64,000 nt of DNA. Origin: Cephalotus follicularis. Taxonomy: Eukaryota; Streptophyta; Magnoliopsida; Oxalidales; Cephalotaceae. The notes under the pieces were generated by a model, which was given only the letters and a program-made list of their open reading frames with translations, was not told the origin of the DNA and did not search any database. Positions 24,259 through 34,985 of the stretch are shown in pieces. The translations under genes and the position numbers were made by a program. The DNA lies in contig BDDD01000308.1 in the NCBI GenBank assembly GCA_001972305.1, forward strand, positions 310,001 to 374,000, read 5' to 3'. How positions within the stretch are numbered: the stretch's first letter is position 1; every line of letters begins with the position of its first letter.

Positions 24259-24548
24259 CTGCTCTGACTGCTCCTTGGGAGTCTTTTATTATGGGAACTG
24301 TTGAAGACTATTAAGAAGTTTAAGGACGTGAACATTGGACCTCCTGCTCTAACTGCTCCCTTGGAAATCTTTTATTGTAGGAACTGTTGAAGGCTGTCTA
24401 GAAGTTTAAGGACGTGAACATTGGAGCTCCTGCTCTGACTGCTCCCTTGGGAGTCTTTTATTGTGGGAAGTGTTGAAAGCTGTTCAGAGGTTTAAGGACG
24501 TGAACATTGGACCTCCTACTCTGACTGCTCCCTTGGGAGTCTTTTATC
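24259..24548. repeat. 86-bp tandem repeat, about 3.4 copies
   Basis: Units start CTGCTCTGACTGCTCC at 24259, 24344, 24430 and 24516, spaced 85-86 bp. They share TTTAAGGACGTGAACATTGG near their right ends. The array's right edge is the hAT insertion at 24549. Part of the unit overlaps the phrase used in the preceding array, so one array probably grew out of the other. Confidence 0.85.
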
Positions 24549-24918
24549 TAGACCTGGAAAATGGGTACTCGCGGGTACCCGTGGGTATGGGTGATAACGG
24601 ATCTACCCGTTGGGTAACGGGTAATAGTTACCCATTTTTTAATAGGTACCAAAAGCTATACCCATTACCCATCCGTAACGGGTATGGGTACCCACGGGTA
24701 CCCATTTGATTTTTCTATTAAAAATGAAAATTAATTAATAAAATTGATAAAATGACTTAAAAATCGTAAATACATACCATAAACCTAAACAAAGGTTATA
24801 TTTAAGTTATACATAATACATGTTTTCAATTACTTTACCAAAAATAAAAGGGCAACTTTGTTCCATACACATAAAAAAATCAATCAAAATTGTTCTTGTG
24901 AAAATGCTCAATATCTCC

Positions 24919-25277
24919 TCATACAAATGGCATGGATGTTGCAATTGTAGTTGTAGAATTAGAGTCTTGCATTGGCATTGGCAATGGCACATAAAGTTGC
25001 TCATCAGTTAATTCATCACCTACATACATAATATATTTATCAATTGATGAACAATTTATTATTTGATTGTAACTAACATAAAACAAGATTATCAATATAT
25101 ATGTTTTACTTCCACAAACTATAAAATGACTACAATAAATAACTTACTTTCAATCTCAAAACCACACATCCATGTTCGAGTACAAATCAAAGCTTCCGCA
25201 TTTTCGGCCTCACTATCGAATGCCTCCAAATTTATTTCATCACACTTGTCAATATTTTGATCAATTGAAGAAGCCAT
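24919..25277 (-). pseudogene. hAT transposase 3' end, two exons
   Basis: The exon on the right (from about 25277 leftward) contains AEALICTRTWMCGFEIE, resembling the end of the hAT dimerisation domain, where '(V)EALICxxDWL' is typical. It ends at a good splice donor, GTAAGT (minus strand, about 25150). A matching acceptor ATGTAG follows near 25020. The last exon continues VGDELTDEQLYVPLPMPMQD to a stop at 24919-24921. The ATG at 25277 is probably internal, because an acceptor-like TTTGCAG lies just upstream. No catalytic region remains. Confidence 0.6.
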
Positions 25278-25453
25278 ATCAGAATCCAAAAAGAGAAATT
25301 GACTGCAAACAACAAATGGGCATTTACCATCTTCTTAATGCAGTACATAAAGATAAGTATAATGCAGGAAAAAGAAATGATTATTATATTGAAAAAAGAC
25401 ATGATTATTAAGCTCGATATAAGATGATAGGAAAGTTTACAAATATATAAAGG

Positions 25454-25585
25454 TTCCTTGTCCTGAACATATTTTCACAACCATCCAACAAACCCTTTTC
25501 CTGTCTCTTGAACGTGTTTTCACACATATCTAATAAACTCTTCTCTCATAAACGTGTTTTCACACCCATCTAATAAATCAGATTT
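25454..25585. repeat. Short degenerate tandem repeat
   Basis: Three imperfect units carry the phrase AACGTGTTTTCACACCCATC followed by CTAATAAA. No function is apparent. It lies inside the deleted hAT element. Confidence 0.5.
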
Positions 25586-26134
25586 TGTCAAAAGCCTACT
25601 TGATTTTGGATTGTCCAGCTAAAATGTTTTAATATCGTATATAATCTATTTAATTTCAATGGTTATACTTATGAAGTTTGGGAACAAAATCTAGAGATTA
25701 TATAGTCAGCAAATAATTTATTATCAATTTTATCAAAAGAAAAAAGGGATAACATTAAAAGTGTCAAATATATAGTTAGCTCCCAATAACAGATGAACCA
25801 AAGCACCACCATGACCATGGCAGAAATTGCTTCTTTTTTCCTTTCTCAAACTACACAAAGCTTCTATATTGTCCTCAATAATCACACTGGACACTACAAC
25901 TGAAATGATTTCAATAATCGTATATTAAACTACAAGTATAACAGAAGCACAACATACCTTCTCACTGCGAATGTCTCGGCCAACAAAATAATGGCTCACA
26001 TGTACCGGTATTTTAGTAGATGCATAAACATAAACTGAAAGCCTGTTCTCATGACCCTGCAGAGATTAATCATATCATTATTCTTGGCTAGAACAAATTG
26101 AAGCTGTCAGAAAATAACCAGAAAAAAAAGTATA

Positions 26135-26507
26135 GGGTTAAATCCATTTTTTCCCCATGAATTTTACACGTTGTGTCTCATTGGCCCCTGATTTTTTTTT
26201 CGTGTCAAAGTTGACCCCAAACTCTTCTCCGTTCGTCACCGTCAAATTTTTCGTCCAAAATCACCGTTAAGTGACACGTGGCAGGCAAATAGCAAGGACA
26301 TGGAGAGGGCCTCGCCGTTGACCGTCGCCATGTCATCGCCATTTTGCCTACCACGTGTCACTTAACGGTGATTTTGGATCGAAAATTGGACGAAAGGTAA
26401 CGGTGATGAACGGAGAAGAGTTTGGGGGCAATTTTGACACGAAAAAAAGTTCGGAGGCCAACGAGACACAACGTGTAAAGTTCAGGGGGTAAAAATGGAC
26501 TTATCCC
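26135..26507. mobile_element. MULE-like foldback MITE, 373 bp
   Basis: Long inverted arms of roughly 150 bp begin GGGTTAAATCCATTTTT on the left and, reversed, GGGATAAGTCCATTTTT on the right. They continue through 'acacgttgtgtctc' and 'gtgacacgtggcaggcaaa'. The flanks AAAAGTATA and AAGATTATA fit a decayed 9-bp duplication (7 of 9), as expected for Mutator-like elements. Transcription across it would give a long hairpin RNA. Confidence 0.75.
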
Positions 26508-27413
26508 AAGATTATAATTGTGAAAGAAAATTTGGAATATGGTGCCAGAAAGCAGAGAGGTGTTGCTGCAAGATCTAAAATACCATAAAAAGAAAATTCC
26601 TAAGCCTTTTAATAATGTAAACCATCAAACTCATCAAAACACACTCTTTCCTGCATCCATGAACCACCAACCGCATGCTTATTCATTTATCAATTTCTAG
26701 TTAGCATAGCTAAATGTACACTAGAAATAAACTTCCTTTGATCAGTGACCATAACACTCATTTTCATGACAAGACATTAGGCACTAAATTAAGAGAAGAG
26801 TGCAAACTGGAATGTCGTATGGCCATGAAGTCAATAAAAAGTAGTATATAACCCGTTTTCTCCCTAAATGTATTTGCTTATTCTTTGAGGAACAGTTAAC
26901 AAAAATCTATGACAACCAAAGCTTCTATGAAATCAATTCATACCCGAGCCAAATCTATGAGAACCAAAACAAGTACAATTGATGCAGTAGTAATAATAAA
27001 GAAACCAAAACAAAATTAGAAAAAATAAACAAAAGAGAAAAAGGTACCGTAAATTCAAAGTTATAGGGCCGCCGTTTGATAGCCGGAGTGAGAGAGTAAG
27101 AGAGGAGAGCTGGAGTGTCGAGAAGATGTATCTGTTGCACCGTTGAGAGTGAGAGGAAATGAGAGGCTCTGTTGCGCCGTTGGCGTTGAGATTGTTAATG
27201 GGAATCAGAGATAGGGAATAGAAGGAATGAAGGATAAATGAAAACCTAATTTTTTTTATATATATAGAGATAAAATTAAAAGTACCTGTGGGTACGGGTG
27301 ACAACGGGTCTACCCGTTAGGTAAAGGGTCATAATTACTCATTTTTTAATGGGTACTAAAACCTTAACCCATTACCGTAGGTTTGAGTAAATTTTGTCAG
27401 GTCTACTTTTATC

Positions 27414-29645
27414 TTCTGCCTAGTCGGGGATCGTGTTGAATCTACACTGAGTTTGTGAAGCATTATCTCACGGTTGATCCCCAGGACCTCTTCTGTAGAC
27501 TAAGCGAATACATCTTTATTATCTTTAAGGAATGTAATCAGTTCCCCTTTCTCCACCTCTCCCAGCTGGGAGCCAATCTGGAAGACCTTGTCTGAATTGC
27601 CTTTTTCTAAAGGCACTTGTATCACATCCTCTACTAGTCGTGGCCACTCAGGCTCTACCTCTCCTCTGAGCTCCACATTCGCTATGGGAAGAGACTTTCC
27701 CTTCCCCTTATTCTTTGTAGTAGTCTGATAACACTGTCTTGCAGCTTGCTGATCTCCTCTGATCTATCCCATACAAAACCTGGTCAGGAACTTCACCAGC
27801 TGGTGCCTCGTTGACACTATCGCCTCCATTGCGTTCAGTCCTGGGTGCCCAATTATTTCGTTGTAATAGCTTAGTGTATCAACTACCAGGAAAGTTATCT
27901 GTATCTGGGTTTGGTAGGGGGATGAGCCTGCAATTACAGATAAGTCAATGGATCTCAATGGATTGATTATCTCTCCCGCAATACCCACCAGATGAGTCTT
28001 CACCGGCTTCAGCTGGTCTTCTGGAATTCTTAGTTGATCAAAGTCCGGTTTTTAGAGGATGTTTGCTAAGCTCCCACTGTCTAGGAGGACTCTCTTCATG
28101 GTGAACAATTTCACCAAAAGAGTGACCACCACTGGGTCATCATGGGGGAGACGTACTCTCTCCAAATCCGACTCTGTGAAGGATATCACCTCTTCTTCTC
28201 CACCAATTTTCAATATTTTTCCCTATCCGTGTTGTTGCTGCACGGAAAAGGTCTGTCTTGCAAAGACCTTTCTGGCCCGACTGTGATCGCCTCCTGACGC
28301 GATCCCTTTAGAAATGGTATGTATCACACCTCTGGGTTATTGTTGTGCTCCCTGCTCTGGAGTTTCTTCTTTGCGCTCCCTTCTTCCCTGTGGAGCATCC
28401 TTATCCACATACTTCCTCAAATGACCCTTACGGATCAGGTCCTCTATCTAATTTTTTAATTGCCTGCACTGTTCCGTATTATGCCCATGATCACGGTGGT
28501 ATCGGCAGTACTTGCTCGAGTCCTTCTTGTCTGCCGAGGATCTCAGCGGAGCTGGCCACTGGATTGGAACTTTTTCCTTCTCCACTGCAAGGATTGTGGT
28601 CCGCGTCTCCAAGAGAAGGGCGAAAGTATTGGACTTAGGGATTGGTAATCCCCTTTTTGGCGAGTCTTCCCTCTTGGAGAGTTTGTGCCTCAGTTCATCA
28701 TTCATTAGCTCTGGCCCCCCTTTCCTCTTATGCTTCTTTCCTTGACCGCTTCTTGGTTGCTCTTCTTTCTCCTGATAATCAGACCATGAGGTCTTCTCCT
28801 TTCAAGCCACCAGACCCTCCTCTGCATTTACATACTTTTCAGCTCTTCTAAGGAGGTCTGTCATATCTACGGCAGGCTTCTTCATCAGGGAGAAAGTGAA
28901 AGTTGCGTTGTCTCTCAATCCACTGTCAGGACTACCAGAGCAAAGGAAGGTGTCAGCTCCTTTACCATCAGAGATTCTTTGTTGAATTAAGTCAAGCAGT
29001 CTCTAATGGATTCTTTTTTTCCTTGCACCATGTTGATCGTATGATTAGAGTTCTTTCTATGGGTGGTGCTATTAAGGAATTTTGTGACAAACATTTCACT
29101 AAATTGCTCGAAGTTTGCCATTGACTTCGGAGGCAACGTGGAGTACCACGTCTGAGCTGCACCCGTAAAGGTCACCGAAAGTCATTGGCAAAGGGCTGCG
29201 TCTAAACTTGGTGCACTAGCATGATCTGGGTGTAATACCTCACATGCTATATATGGTTAAAGGACCCATTATATTCTCTGAACGTTGGGAGTCTGAACCC
29301 TCTCAGTATAGGCTCCCTCAGCATTTCTGAAGTGAAGTAAGTGCAGTTTATGTTCCACACCTCTAACAGGTATCCTTTCATCTGCTCGGCTCCTCTGAGC
29401 ATTTTCTCAATATTAGCAAACTTACTATTCATGGTCTGCTCGATATCTTCTTGGTCCCTAGACTTGCTAGAGACCTGCGATGGCCCTGCGATTGGTCTGA
29501 CCGAGTAGTTTGACTTGCTCCTCGGCAGTGATTAAGTCCTACAAGACGCGCAAGAATGTGCATGGGGCTCCTCTTCGTCTGCGTAGTAGTCTGAGTAGTC
29601 TTCCTCCATTGAATCTTGCTCTTATAGGTCCTGCTGGGGATCATA
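27414..29645 (-). pseudogene. Tat gag (part), protease and start of reverse transcriptase
   Basis: Reading right to left there are gag pieces (TFTGAAQTWYSTLPPKSMAN at about 29.1 kb), a nucleocapsid-type segment (YCRYHRDHGHNTEQC, about 28.46-28.51 kb), and the end of the aspartic protease (IIGHPGLNAMEAIVSTRHQL, about 27.8-27.87 kb). Next comes the linker into reverse transcriptase, recognisable from the Tat-type VLGINREIMLHKLSVD (about 27.45-27.5 kb). These motifs are typical of the Tat branch of plant gypsy elements. The gag continues beyond the copia solo LTR, at 31444-31740. It is heavily broken. Confidence 0.7.
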
Positions 29646-31443
29646 TGTTAGAGATAAAGTGCTGCGAACCAGTGTTGAGCTTGTATTTACTTTATCTTGT
29701 ATAAACGATTTATAAATTCAATAAAGATATTTTTGTTTTATCAATGGCTATGAGTTCGTTTTATTAATACATGCTTTATTAATTGTAAATGAATGTCGTG
29801 GAATAAAGTTAGAAAACCAAGTTCATGATGAGATCATGATGTGAGAGTTGGAATCTCGGTGTACTTTATTTCGAATCTTTCTGGTCATAGAATTGACACT
29901 CGGGGCATGATCAATCCGGATAGACCAGCACGTACTGTCAGATCGGTAAGCAGAGGGTGACTGATCTCACACTCACTCGCATGGAATATGCTATGACAAT
30001 TATGTGGGTGCTCATTTAATGAGTTCACTGAAGGTGACTGTTGATAGAATATATGTATGGAGTTTTACCTACATGTCAGACAGAATTCTAGTTTTACAGC
30101 AGTGCATGTGGTCCTTGGACATGATCCGTCACTGGATGTCGTGTGCATAGGGTGCTGTGTTTTGATGATACTTAAATACATATTCTATGAAGTATATACG
30201 GGCATTAGTTGGATATAGTACGCTTATGTATGGAGGCATGTGAACTGGCAACAATGAATCCATTGCTTCTAGTAAAAGAAGATTATGCTCAAGATGATTT
30301 TCGTTAGCGATTAAACGCCTGGCTAGGATAGACACGATATCAATAGTGTGGTATCATCGGTTGAATATTAGAGGGGCACCTCTAATATTATTAAGGCTAA
30401 TGAAAGATAGTCACGTGCTAAAGATAAAATTATTGGGGTCTGACATAATCCATACCCTATATTTAATTAGAGCATTGTCAATGAAGGGACTATACGTACA
30501 TGTACGTGTAAATAGTGATTCACAAATTATTCATATTACCTGGGGGTCGTTATGCATTGCTAGATGTCGATGTCAACCAGTAGGATGCTCGAGATTAAAT
30601 TGATAAATTAATTTTGGAAGAAAAGAATTAAAAGAGTTTTAATTCGAAATATTCGAGATAATATTTTTTATGTGATAATAAATATTTAATCGAATAATTG
30701 TGAGCGTCACAATATTAATCCTACGGTCAGCGTAATAGTGAACCCATAGCGTCACACACAATAAGGGCTGATATTTCTAACACGTGATGAGAGAAAAATA
30801 AATGGGATGTTATTTCCTAATTATATTTAATGAGATTAATTATATAAATATAATTAATAAGATTAATTATCCTTAATGAGATTAAGGAAAGTAAGAGTCA
30901 AAAAGGAAAGAAAGACTATCTAAGGAAGAATCATGAATGCATTAGGAAACCCTAAGCATGTTAGGAAAAGAGTTTGTGTTCTAATATGATTGTCTAGTAG
31001 TAAGTATATATAGAACACAACCCCCTTCCTATTGAGAGTTGTTGTTGGACGTTTTTGTTCTCTCTCTTGGTGTCTTCTCTCCTCTCTCTCATATGCAATC
31101 AAGAATTGAAGGTTTGAGAAACCTGGTGTTAGAAATTGAAGCTTTGTGTGGATACCTTGGATGCTTTCTATACTTGGAATCTAGAACCGTTTCATTCGTT
31201 CAATAAGTAGTTGTGTTTTTGGAAGCAAGAAGACACAAAGAAAGAAGGAAGGAGCCGCTCCAATCATGTGAGTAATTCTGCCCGATCCTCCCTATTGATT
31301 TATATCTAACTATATATGTATGCTCAAAAGATCCTGGAAACGAACCATATGGCTTCATATTCATGAGATGATCACACAATATATATATTAGGGTTTTATG
31401 CATCTAGATATTTTATTACATAAATCGCCATAAGGTTCCAACA
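29646..31443 (+). mobile_element. Solo LTR of the copia family
   Basis: It matches the 3' LTR of the copia element at 18440-20238 along its whole length (1798 against 1799 bp). It begins TGTTAGAG, ends GGTTCCAACA, and is flanked by a perfect TCATA duplication (29641-29645 and 31444-31448). It most likely arose by recombination between the two LTRs of a former full element. It lies in the gag region of the Tat fossil. Confidence 0.95.
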
Positions 31444-31740
31444 TCATAATTATAATCCCTTGTACTGGAAGACTTTGCTCTTAGAGATGTATAAATCTCT
31501 GGCTGCCTTGGAGGGCGTCTGGCCCCCTTTGCGGGTTTCGCCCGGCCTCTTGGTAAACTAGAGGTTGTCATTGTTCTGGGGCGGGTTGGCTTGGTCCTAC
31601 TTGATTCAGGCTGGCCAAATTGTTTTCCAGCAAAGTAGTGAGACTCTCTATCTCTTGGAGGAGCTGATTAAACTTTTCACTGGTGAGAGGAGCTTGACCG
31701 AGAGCGGCTGCATGGTTGGTTTTCTTCGAAGGCATTTTTG
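31444..31740 (-). pseudogene. Tat gag, N-terminal piece
   Basis: On the minus strand a frame opens with MPSKKTNHAAALGQAPLTSE at about 31735 and continues with a helical segment (FNQLLQEIESLTTLLE). It lies directly downstream of the primer site, where gag should start. The copia solo LTR separates it from the rest of gag. Confidence 0.5.
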
Positions 31741-31761
31741 AATCAAATCACGTCGCGTTTC

Positions 31762-31776
31762 TCACAGACGGCGCCA
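31762..31776 (-). other. Primer-binding site of the Tat fossil
   Basis: On the minus strand this begins TGGCGCCGTCTG, two bases inside the LTR end. TGGCGCC-type primer sites are usual in the Tat/Ogre group. Confidence 0.7.
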
Positions 31777-31778
31777 AC

Positions 31779-32247
31779 TGTTGATGCAGAAATCAACTTT
31801 ACAACAGTCCTCCACGTGTGCATGTTTGATTTGTTGGGAAAAGCGTGGAATGGTCCGAAGAATGTACTTGGCTTTATGTCTCTAGTCTTCCCTACACACA
31901 AAAAAGGCAAACAATCGAAAGTTCAGGAGGTTTTACTCCTGGGGACACTACGATGCTTAAGTCAGTTAATAGCAGAGAAGATAATTCGAGTATGGCAAAT
32001 TGTTCGACTCCCCCATTGTCTTTCTTGGGTAGCCTTACATGACTGTAATTGTCTCTGAACTGCTAACGTCATGGAGGTAGTTACGGGTCCCCTGAATTGG
32101 GCAGGAATTCTCATTCATTTCCTTATCTTGAAATGGAGAAGTCGTCTCCCCCATTATGACTATGATTTTTGGTTGTTTGCCCATGTGTCTATGACTTCAA
32201 GTGACACGTGTCAATGTTGTGGTTTGTATAGGAATTTTCTCATATCA
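31779..32247 (-). repeat. 5' LTR of the Tat fossil
   Basis: Ends are TGTTGATGCAG (left) and TCATATCA (right), about 469 bp. It matches the 3' LTR piece at 6956-7286. The primer site on its left shows that it is the 5' LTR of a right-to-left element. Confidence 0.75.
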
Positions 32248-32258
32248 TAAACAAACTA

Positions 32259-32618
32259 AACGGTCTAAATCAAAATTATCCAATCCCGATATAAATACTC
32301 AAAATAATAAATAAATAAATATTATAACAAACAAACAAATTATAATAACACACAAACATACAGGATATTATAGATGTGATCAAATATTATTGATCATATT
32401 TATAAAAATATGATGTTTGAAAAAACATAAAATATGGAAACGGTCTAAATCAAAATCATCCAATCCCAATATAAATACTCAAATTAATAAAAAAATAAAT
32501 ATTATAACAAACAAACAAATTATAATAACACACAAACATAATGGTATTATAGATGTGATCAAATATTATTGATCATATTTATAAAAATATGATGTTTGAA
32601 AAAACATAAAATATGATA
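32259..32618. repeat. 180-bp tandem duplication
   Basis: Two head-to-tail copies start AACGGTCTAAATCAAAAT at about 32259 and 32439 and remain nearly identical through TATGATGTTTGAAAAAACAT. They are AT-rich and non-coding. The high identity suggests a recent duplication. Confidence 0.9.
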
Positions 32619-32690
32619 AATAATATTTGATTATATCAATTTCAAAAAAAATATTTCAGAATTAAATTAGTATCTATAAAATTATTTAAT

Positions 32691-33130
32691 GACAATTATT
32701 CGGGGCACTCCAATTCTTTCATTTGAGGACACTCTCTTCGTTAAGGGCATTAGAATAGTAGAAGGTCAAGATTGCTCTTTTTTTTTTTAACTTGCATGCA
32801 ATGACTAATTGTTGTTTCTACCTCGTACTGTTGTTATTACAATACAAAATATTAATTGTTCATTTTTAATGTCATGCCAATTTTAATGTGCGATGCAAAG
32901 CATAATTCTATCCTAAAAGATTTGTCCAAAAATTTAAAAATTAACGGTTAATATTTTGTCAATTTAGGTGTCTATCATAACAATTTTTAGTATTTATCCA
33001 GAAACAGTCAAAGAATTATTAAAAGTTATTAAAAAGAAAAAAAAAGCATTCTTGACCCTCTACTCTTATAGTGCCCTCTATAAAGAGAGTGTCCTCAAAT
33101 GAAAGAATTGGAGTGCCCCAAATAATTGTC
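32691..33130. mobile_element. Foldback MITE, 440 bp
   Basis: Inverted arms begin GACAATTATT, then (after one base) GGGGCACTCCAATTCTTTCA. They stay nearly perfect for about 45 bp and recognisable for about 100 bp. No clear target duplication was found next to either end, so the superfamily is undecided. The frame 33019-33225 overlaps one arm and is not a gene. Confidence 0.75.
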
Positions 33131-33429
33131 TTTAAATAAATTTTTAATAGTGGATATTTAATGAATATATGTTTGACAATTGAGAGACTTACGAGAGCAG
33201 TAGTTAGGAATGGATAGAGTTGCAAGGGGTCCGGGCAGGGCCGGACCGTGGCCCGGACGGGTCGGGACCGTGGCCCGGACGGGTCGGGACCTGCGAAAAG
33301 AGGTCCGGTTCTTGAATCGCATGGTCCGGGCCGGTCTGGCTCATGGAGCTAAAAAACGAGAACCGAACCGGCCCGCGAACCTTAACCATGAGTGAGACAC
33401 GCCGATCCGGGCCGGTTCGGTTCATATTC

Positions 33430-33700
33430 ACGTTGACGCGTATGTATGATGTTGACGCTAATATCGTTTGAGCTGATATGCGTCAACGCTATCTTATGAC
33501 TAGTCATAAGATAGCGTTGACGCATGATGAGGAATGCTTTTCATCTTGTGCGTCAACGCTATCTATTAGCGTTAACGTCATGTTTTTGCGTCTACGATGA
33601 CGTTAACGCCTATATCGTTTGTATCAAATGGTACACGATAAGCGTCAACGCATAAGTTAGACTTCGACGCCTATGGGTCGAGTATATAATGCTTTGTGCG
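33430..33700. promoter_or_regulatory. Left subterminal motif cluster and ORF1 promoter, copy 1
   Basis: About eight GCGTCAACGC / GCGTTGACGC-type motifs occur here, two of them forming a 48-bp perfect palindrome at 33478-33525. A TATA-like TATATAAT lies at 33683-33690, some 140 bp before the ORF1 start codon. In hAT elements such subterminal repeats usually bind the transposase, and that role here is inferred. The equivalent cluster in copy 2 is at 43735-44000. Confidence 0.6.
33478..33525. repeat. 48-bp perfect palindrome, copy 1
   Basis: The left arm is ATGCGTCAACGCTATCTTAT then GACT, and the right arm is its exact reverse complement, with no spacer. Each arm contains one GCGTCAACGC motif. 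An identical palindrome is found at 43789-43836. Confidence 0.95.
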
Positions 33701-33825
33701 TTTTCGTCGACTCTTACATGTTTTGGCGTTGAAATACCTAGTTTCCCTTTCTCTGCTTTCACTAAAATCCGATCCCTAAACCTAAAAATCTTGAATCTTT
33801 TCCATTCAAATCCTTATCCTACATT

Positions 33826-34985
33826 ATGCCGAAGACCAAACACTCATCACATGGAGGGAAGCTACCTGCTGGTGAGAGATACAAGAGCTCTTATGCTAGG
33901 AGAAAAGTGCTATGTGGAAGGACTGCTGATTTCTCCTTCACTACAGGTGATAAGTTTAATGTAGAACAATGGTTTGATGTTTTAGGTTGGAAAGATTACT
34001 TTACGATTAATGCTCCATATTATGTAGAATCTGTTAAAGAATTTTATAGCAATTTGAGTAATGTAGGAGATGATTGCAATGATGTTTTAGAATTGACGAC
34101 TAAGGTTAATAGAATAGTTATCAAGTTTGATGATAAGATTCTAGGTCAGATTTTGAATGTACCTTCTGTTGGATCAAAGTTTTTTGAAACTAAGAAATGG
34201 CTGGAGGATCCGGAATTAGTTTTGGAGGAATGTCTTAGGGCGTTCTACTCTAATGAGAATGTTTTTGGAGGCATGGCCAAGCGTACCAATCTCCTTGGTG
34301 CTGAGCATACGCTGCTCCACCACATAACTGCCACTCACATTCTACCTACCTCCGGTGGGCATGAAAAGATGAGTTACCAAGACTTGTATATTATGTGGCA
34401 CATTGTGACTGGTAAACCATTGAACCTCCCTCATTTAATCATGAAGAACATGTTAAGAGCAACTTATAAAGTTCATGGTGCATTGCCATACGGTATGGTA
34501 ATCACCAAGATTCTCTCTCACTTTGGGATACTGTTTGGGAATGAAGTTGCATCGAGGCTAGATGTTGGGGACATCTACAATGCCTCTTCCTTGAAGAGAA
34601 TGGGATGGAAGAGAGTGTTTCATTCTGAGAAAGGTGTTCAATGGCTGCCCAAAGAAGGTGGAAGAAAAAGAAAAAGAGTTGAAGGTGAAGGTGATGAGGA
34701 TGTTGAAGAGCAAGGAGAAGCTAAAGAAAGAAGCAAACCCCTGCACCAAATATGCAGCAAGGTCAAGCAAGTAGCGGATGCAAGGCGTCAACGTCCATGG
34801 CTATTTTGTTGGATGAGGTGAGGAAGTTGCATAAGAAGATGGATGACTTGAGAGGAGAAGTTCTTGACATCTTTGACGACCAGCATAGAAAACTTAGGAG
34901 ACTGGAGAAGAAGATGATTGCCAATGGTCTTATTGAAGCTGCTGACATCTCCTCTTCGAAAGAAGAAGAATCGGAAGAAGAATGA
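33826..34985 (+). pseudogene. hAT-associated ORF1, copy 1 (one frameshift)
   Basis: This is closely similar to the intact ORF1 of copy 2. The frame from 33826 (MPKTKHSSHGGKLPAGERYK) stays open through the globular region and the GRKRKRV basic segment. A one-base shift near 34730 then sends it into 30 unrelated residues ending at 34821. The original coiled-coil tail continues in another frame (34752-34985, LLDEVRKLHKKMDDLRGEVL, ending SSSKEEESEEE). An ATG at 33689 opens an overlapping shorter frame that does not match the protein, so 33826 is preferred. The function is unknown and the family is discussed at copy 2. Confidence 0.75.

Larger units (their letters stand above)
24549..27405 (-). 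mobile_element. Deleted (non-autonomous) hAT element
   Basis: The inverted ends are TAGACCTGG and CAGGTCTA, flanked by a perfect 8-bp duplication CTTTTATC (24541-24548 and 27406-27413). Both subterminal regions carry GGGTACCCGTGGGTA and ACGGGTCTACCCGTT-type repeats. The interior retains only the extreme 3' end of a hAT transposase gene on the minus strand (24919-25277) and is mostly AT-rich filler. A MULE-like MITE is inserted at 26135-26507. Loss of nearly all the transposase makes it dependent on an enzyme from elsewhere. Confidence 0.85.
6956..32247 (-). mobile_element. Tat-lineage Ty3/gypsy fossil with nested insertions
   Basis: The parts, in element order (right to left), are: 5' LTR 31779-32247; primer site 31762-31776; gag 31444-31740 continuing at about 28.3-29.6 kb; protease and the start of reverse transcriptase at about 27.4-28.1 kb; tandem arrays 23898-24548; an antisense extra gene in two pieces (22802-23480 and 7323-7543); polypurine tract 7287-7299; and part of the 3' LTR 6956-7286. 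The RT core, RNase H and integrase are not seen. Four later insertions split it: the block at about 7544-22801, a hAT (24549-27405), a copia solo LTR (29646-31443), and the alpha LTR at its left end. It is heavily broken, with well over ten breaks, and looks old. That the left and right pieces belong to one element is inferred from matching order and orientation. Confidence 0.6.

Noticed and set aside
23898-24548. CRISPR-like regular repeats
   Set aside because: The units are contiguous tandem repeats of 86-115 bp without unique spacers, in a plant retroelement.
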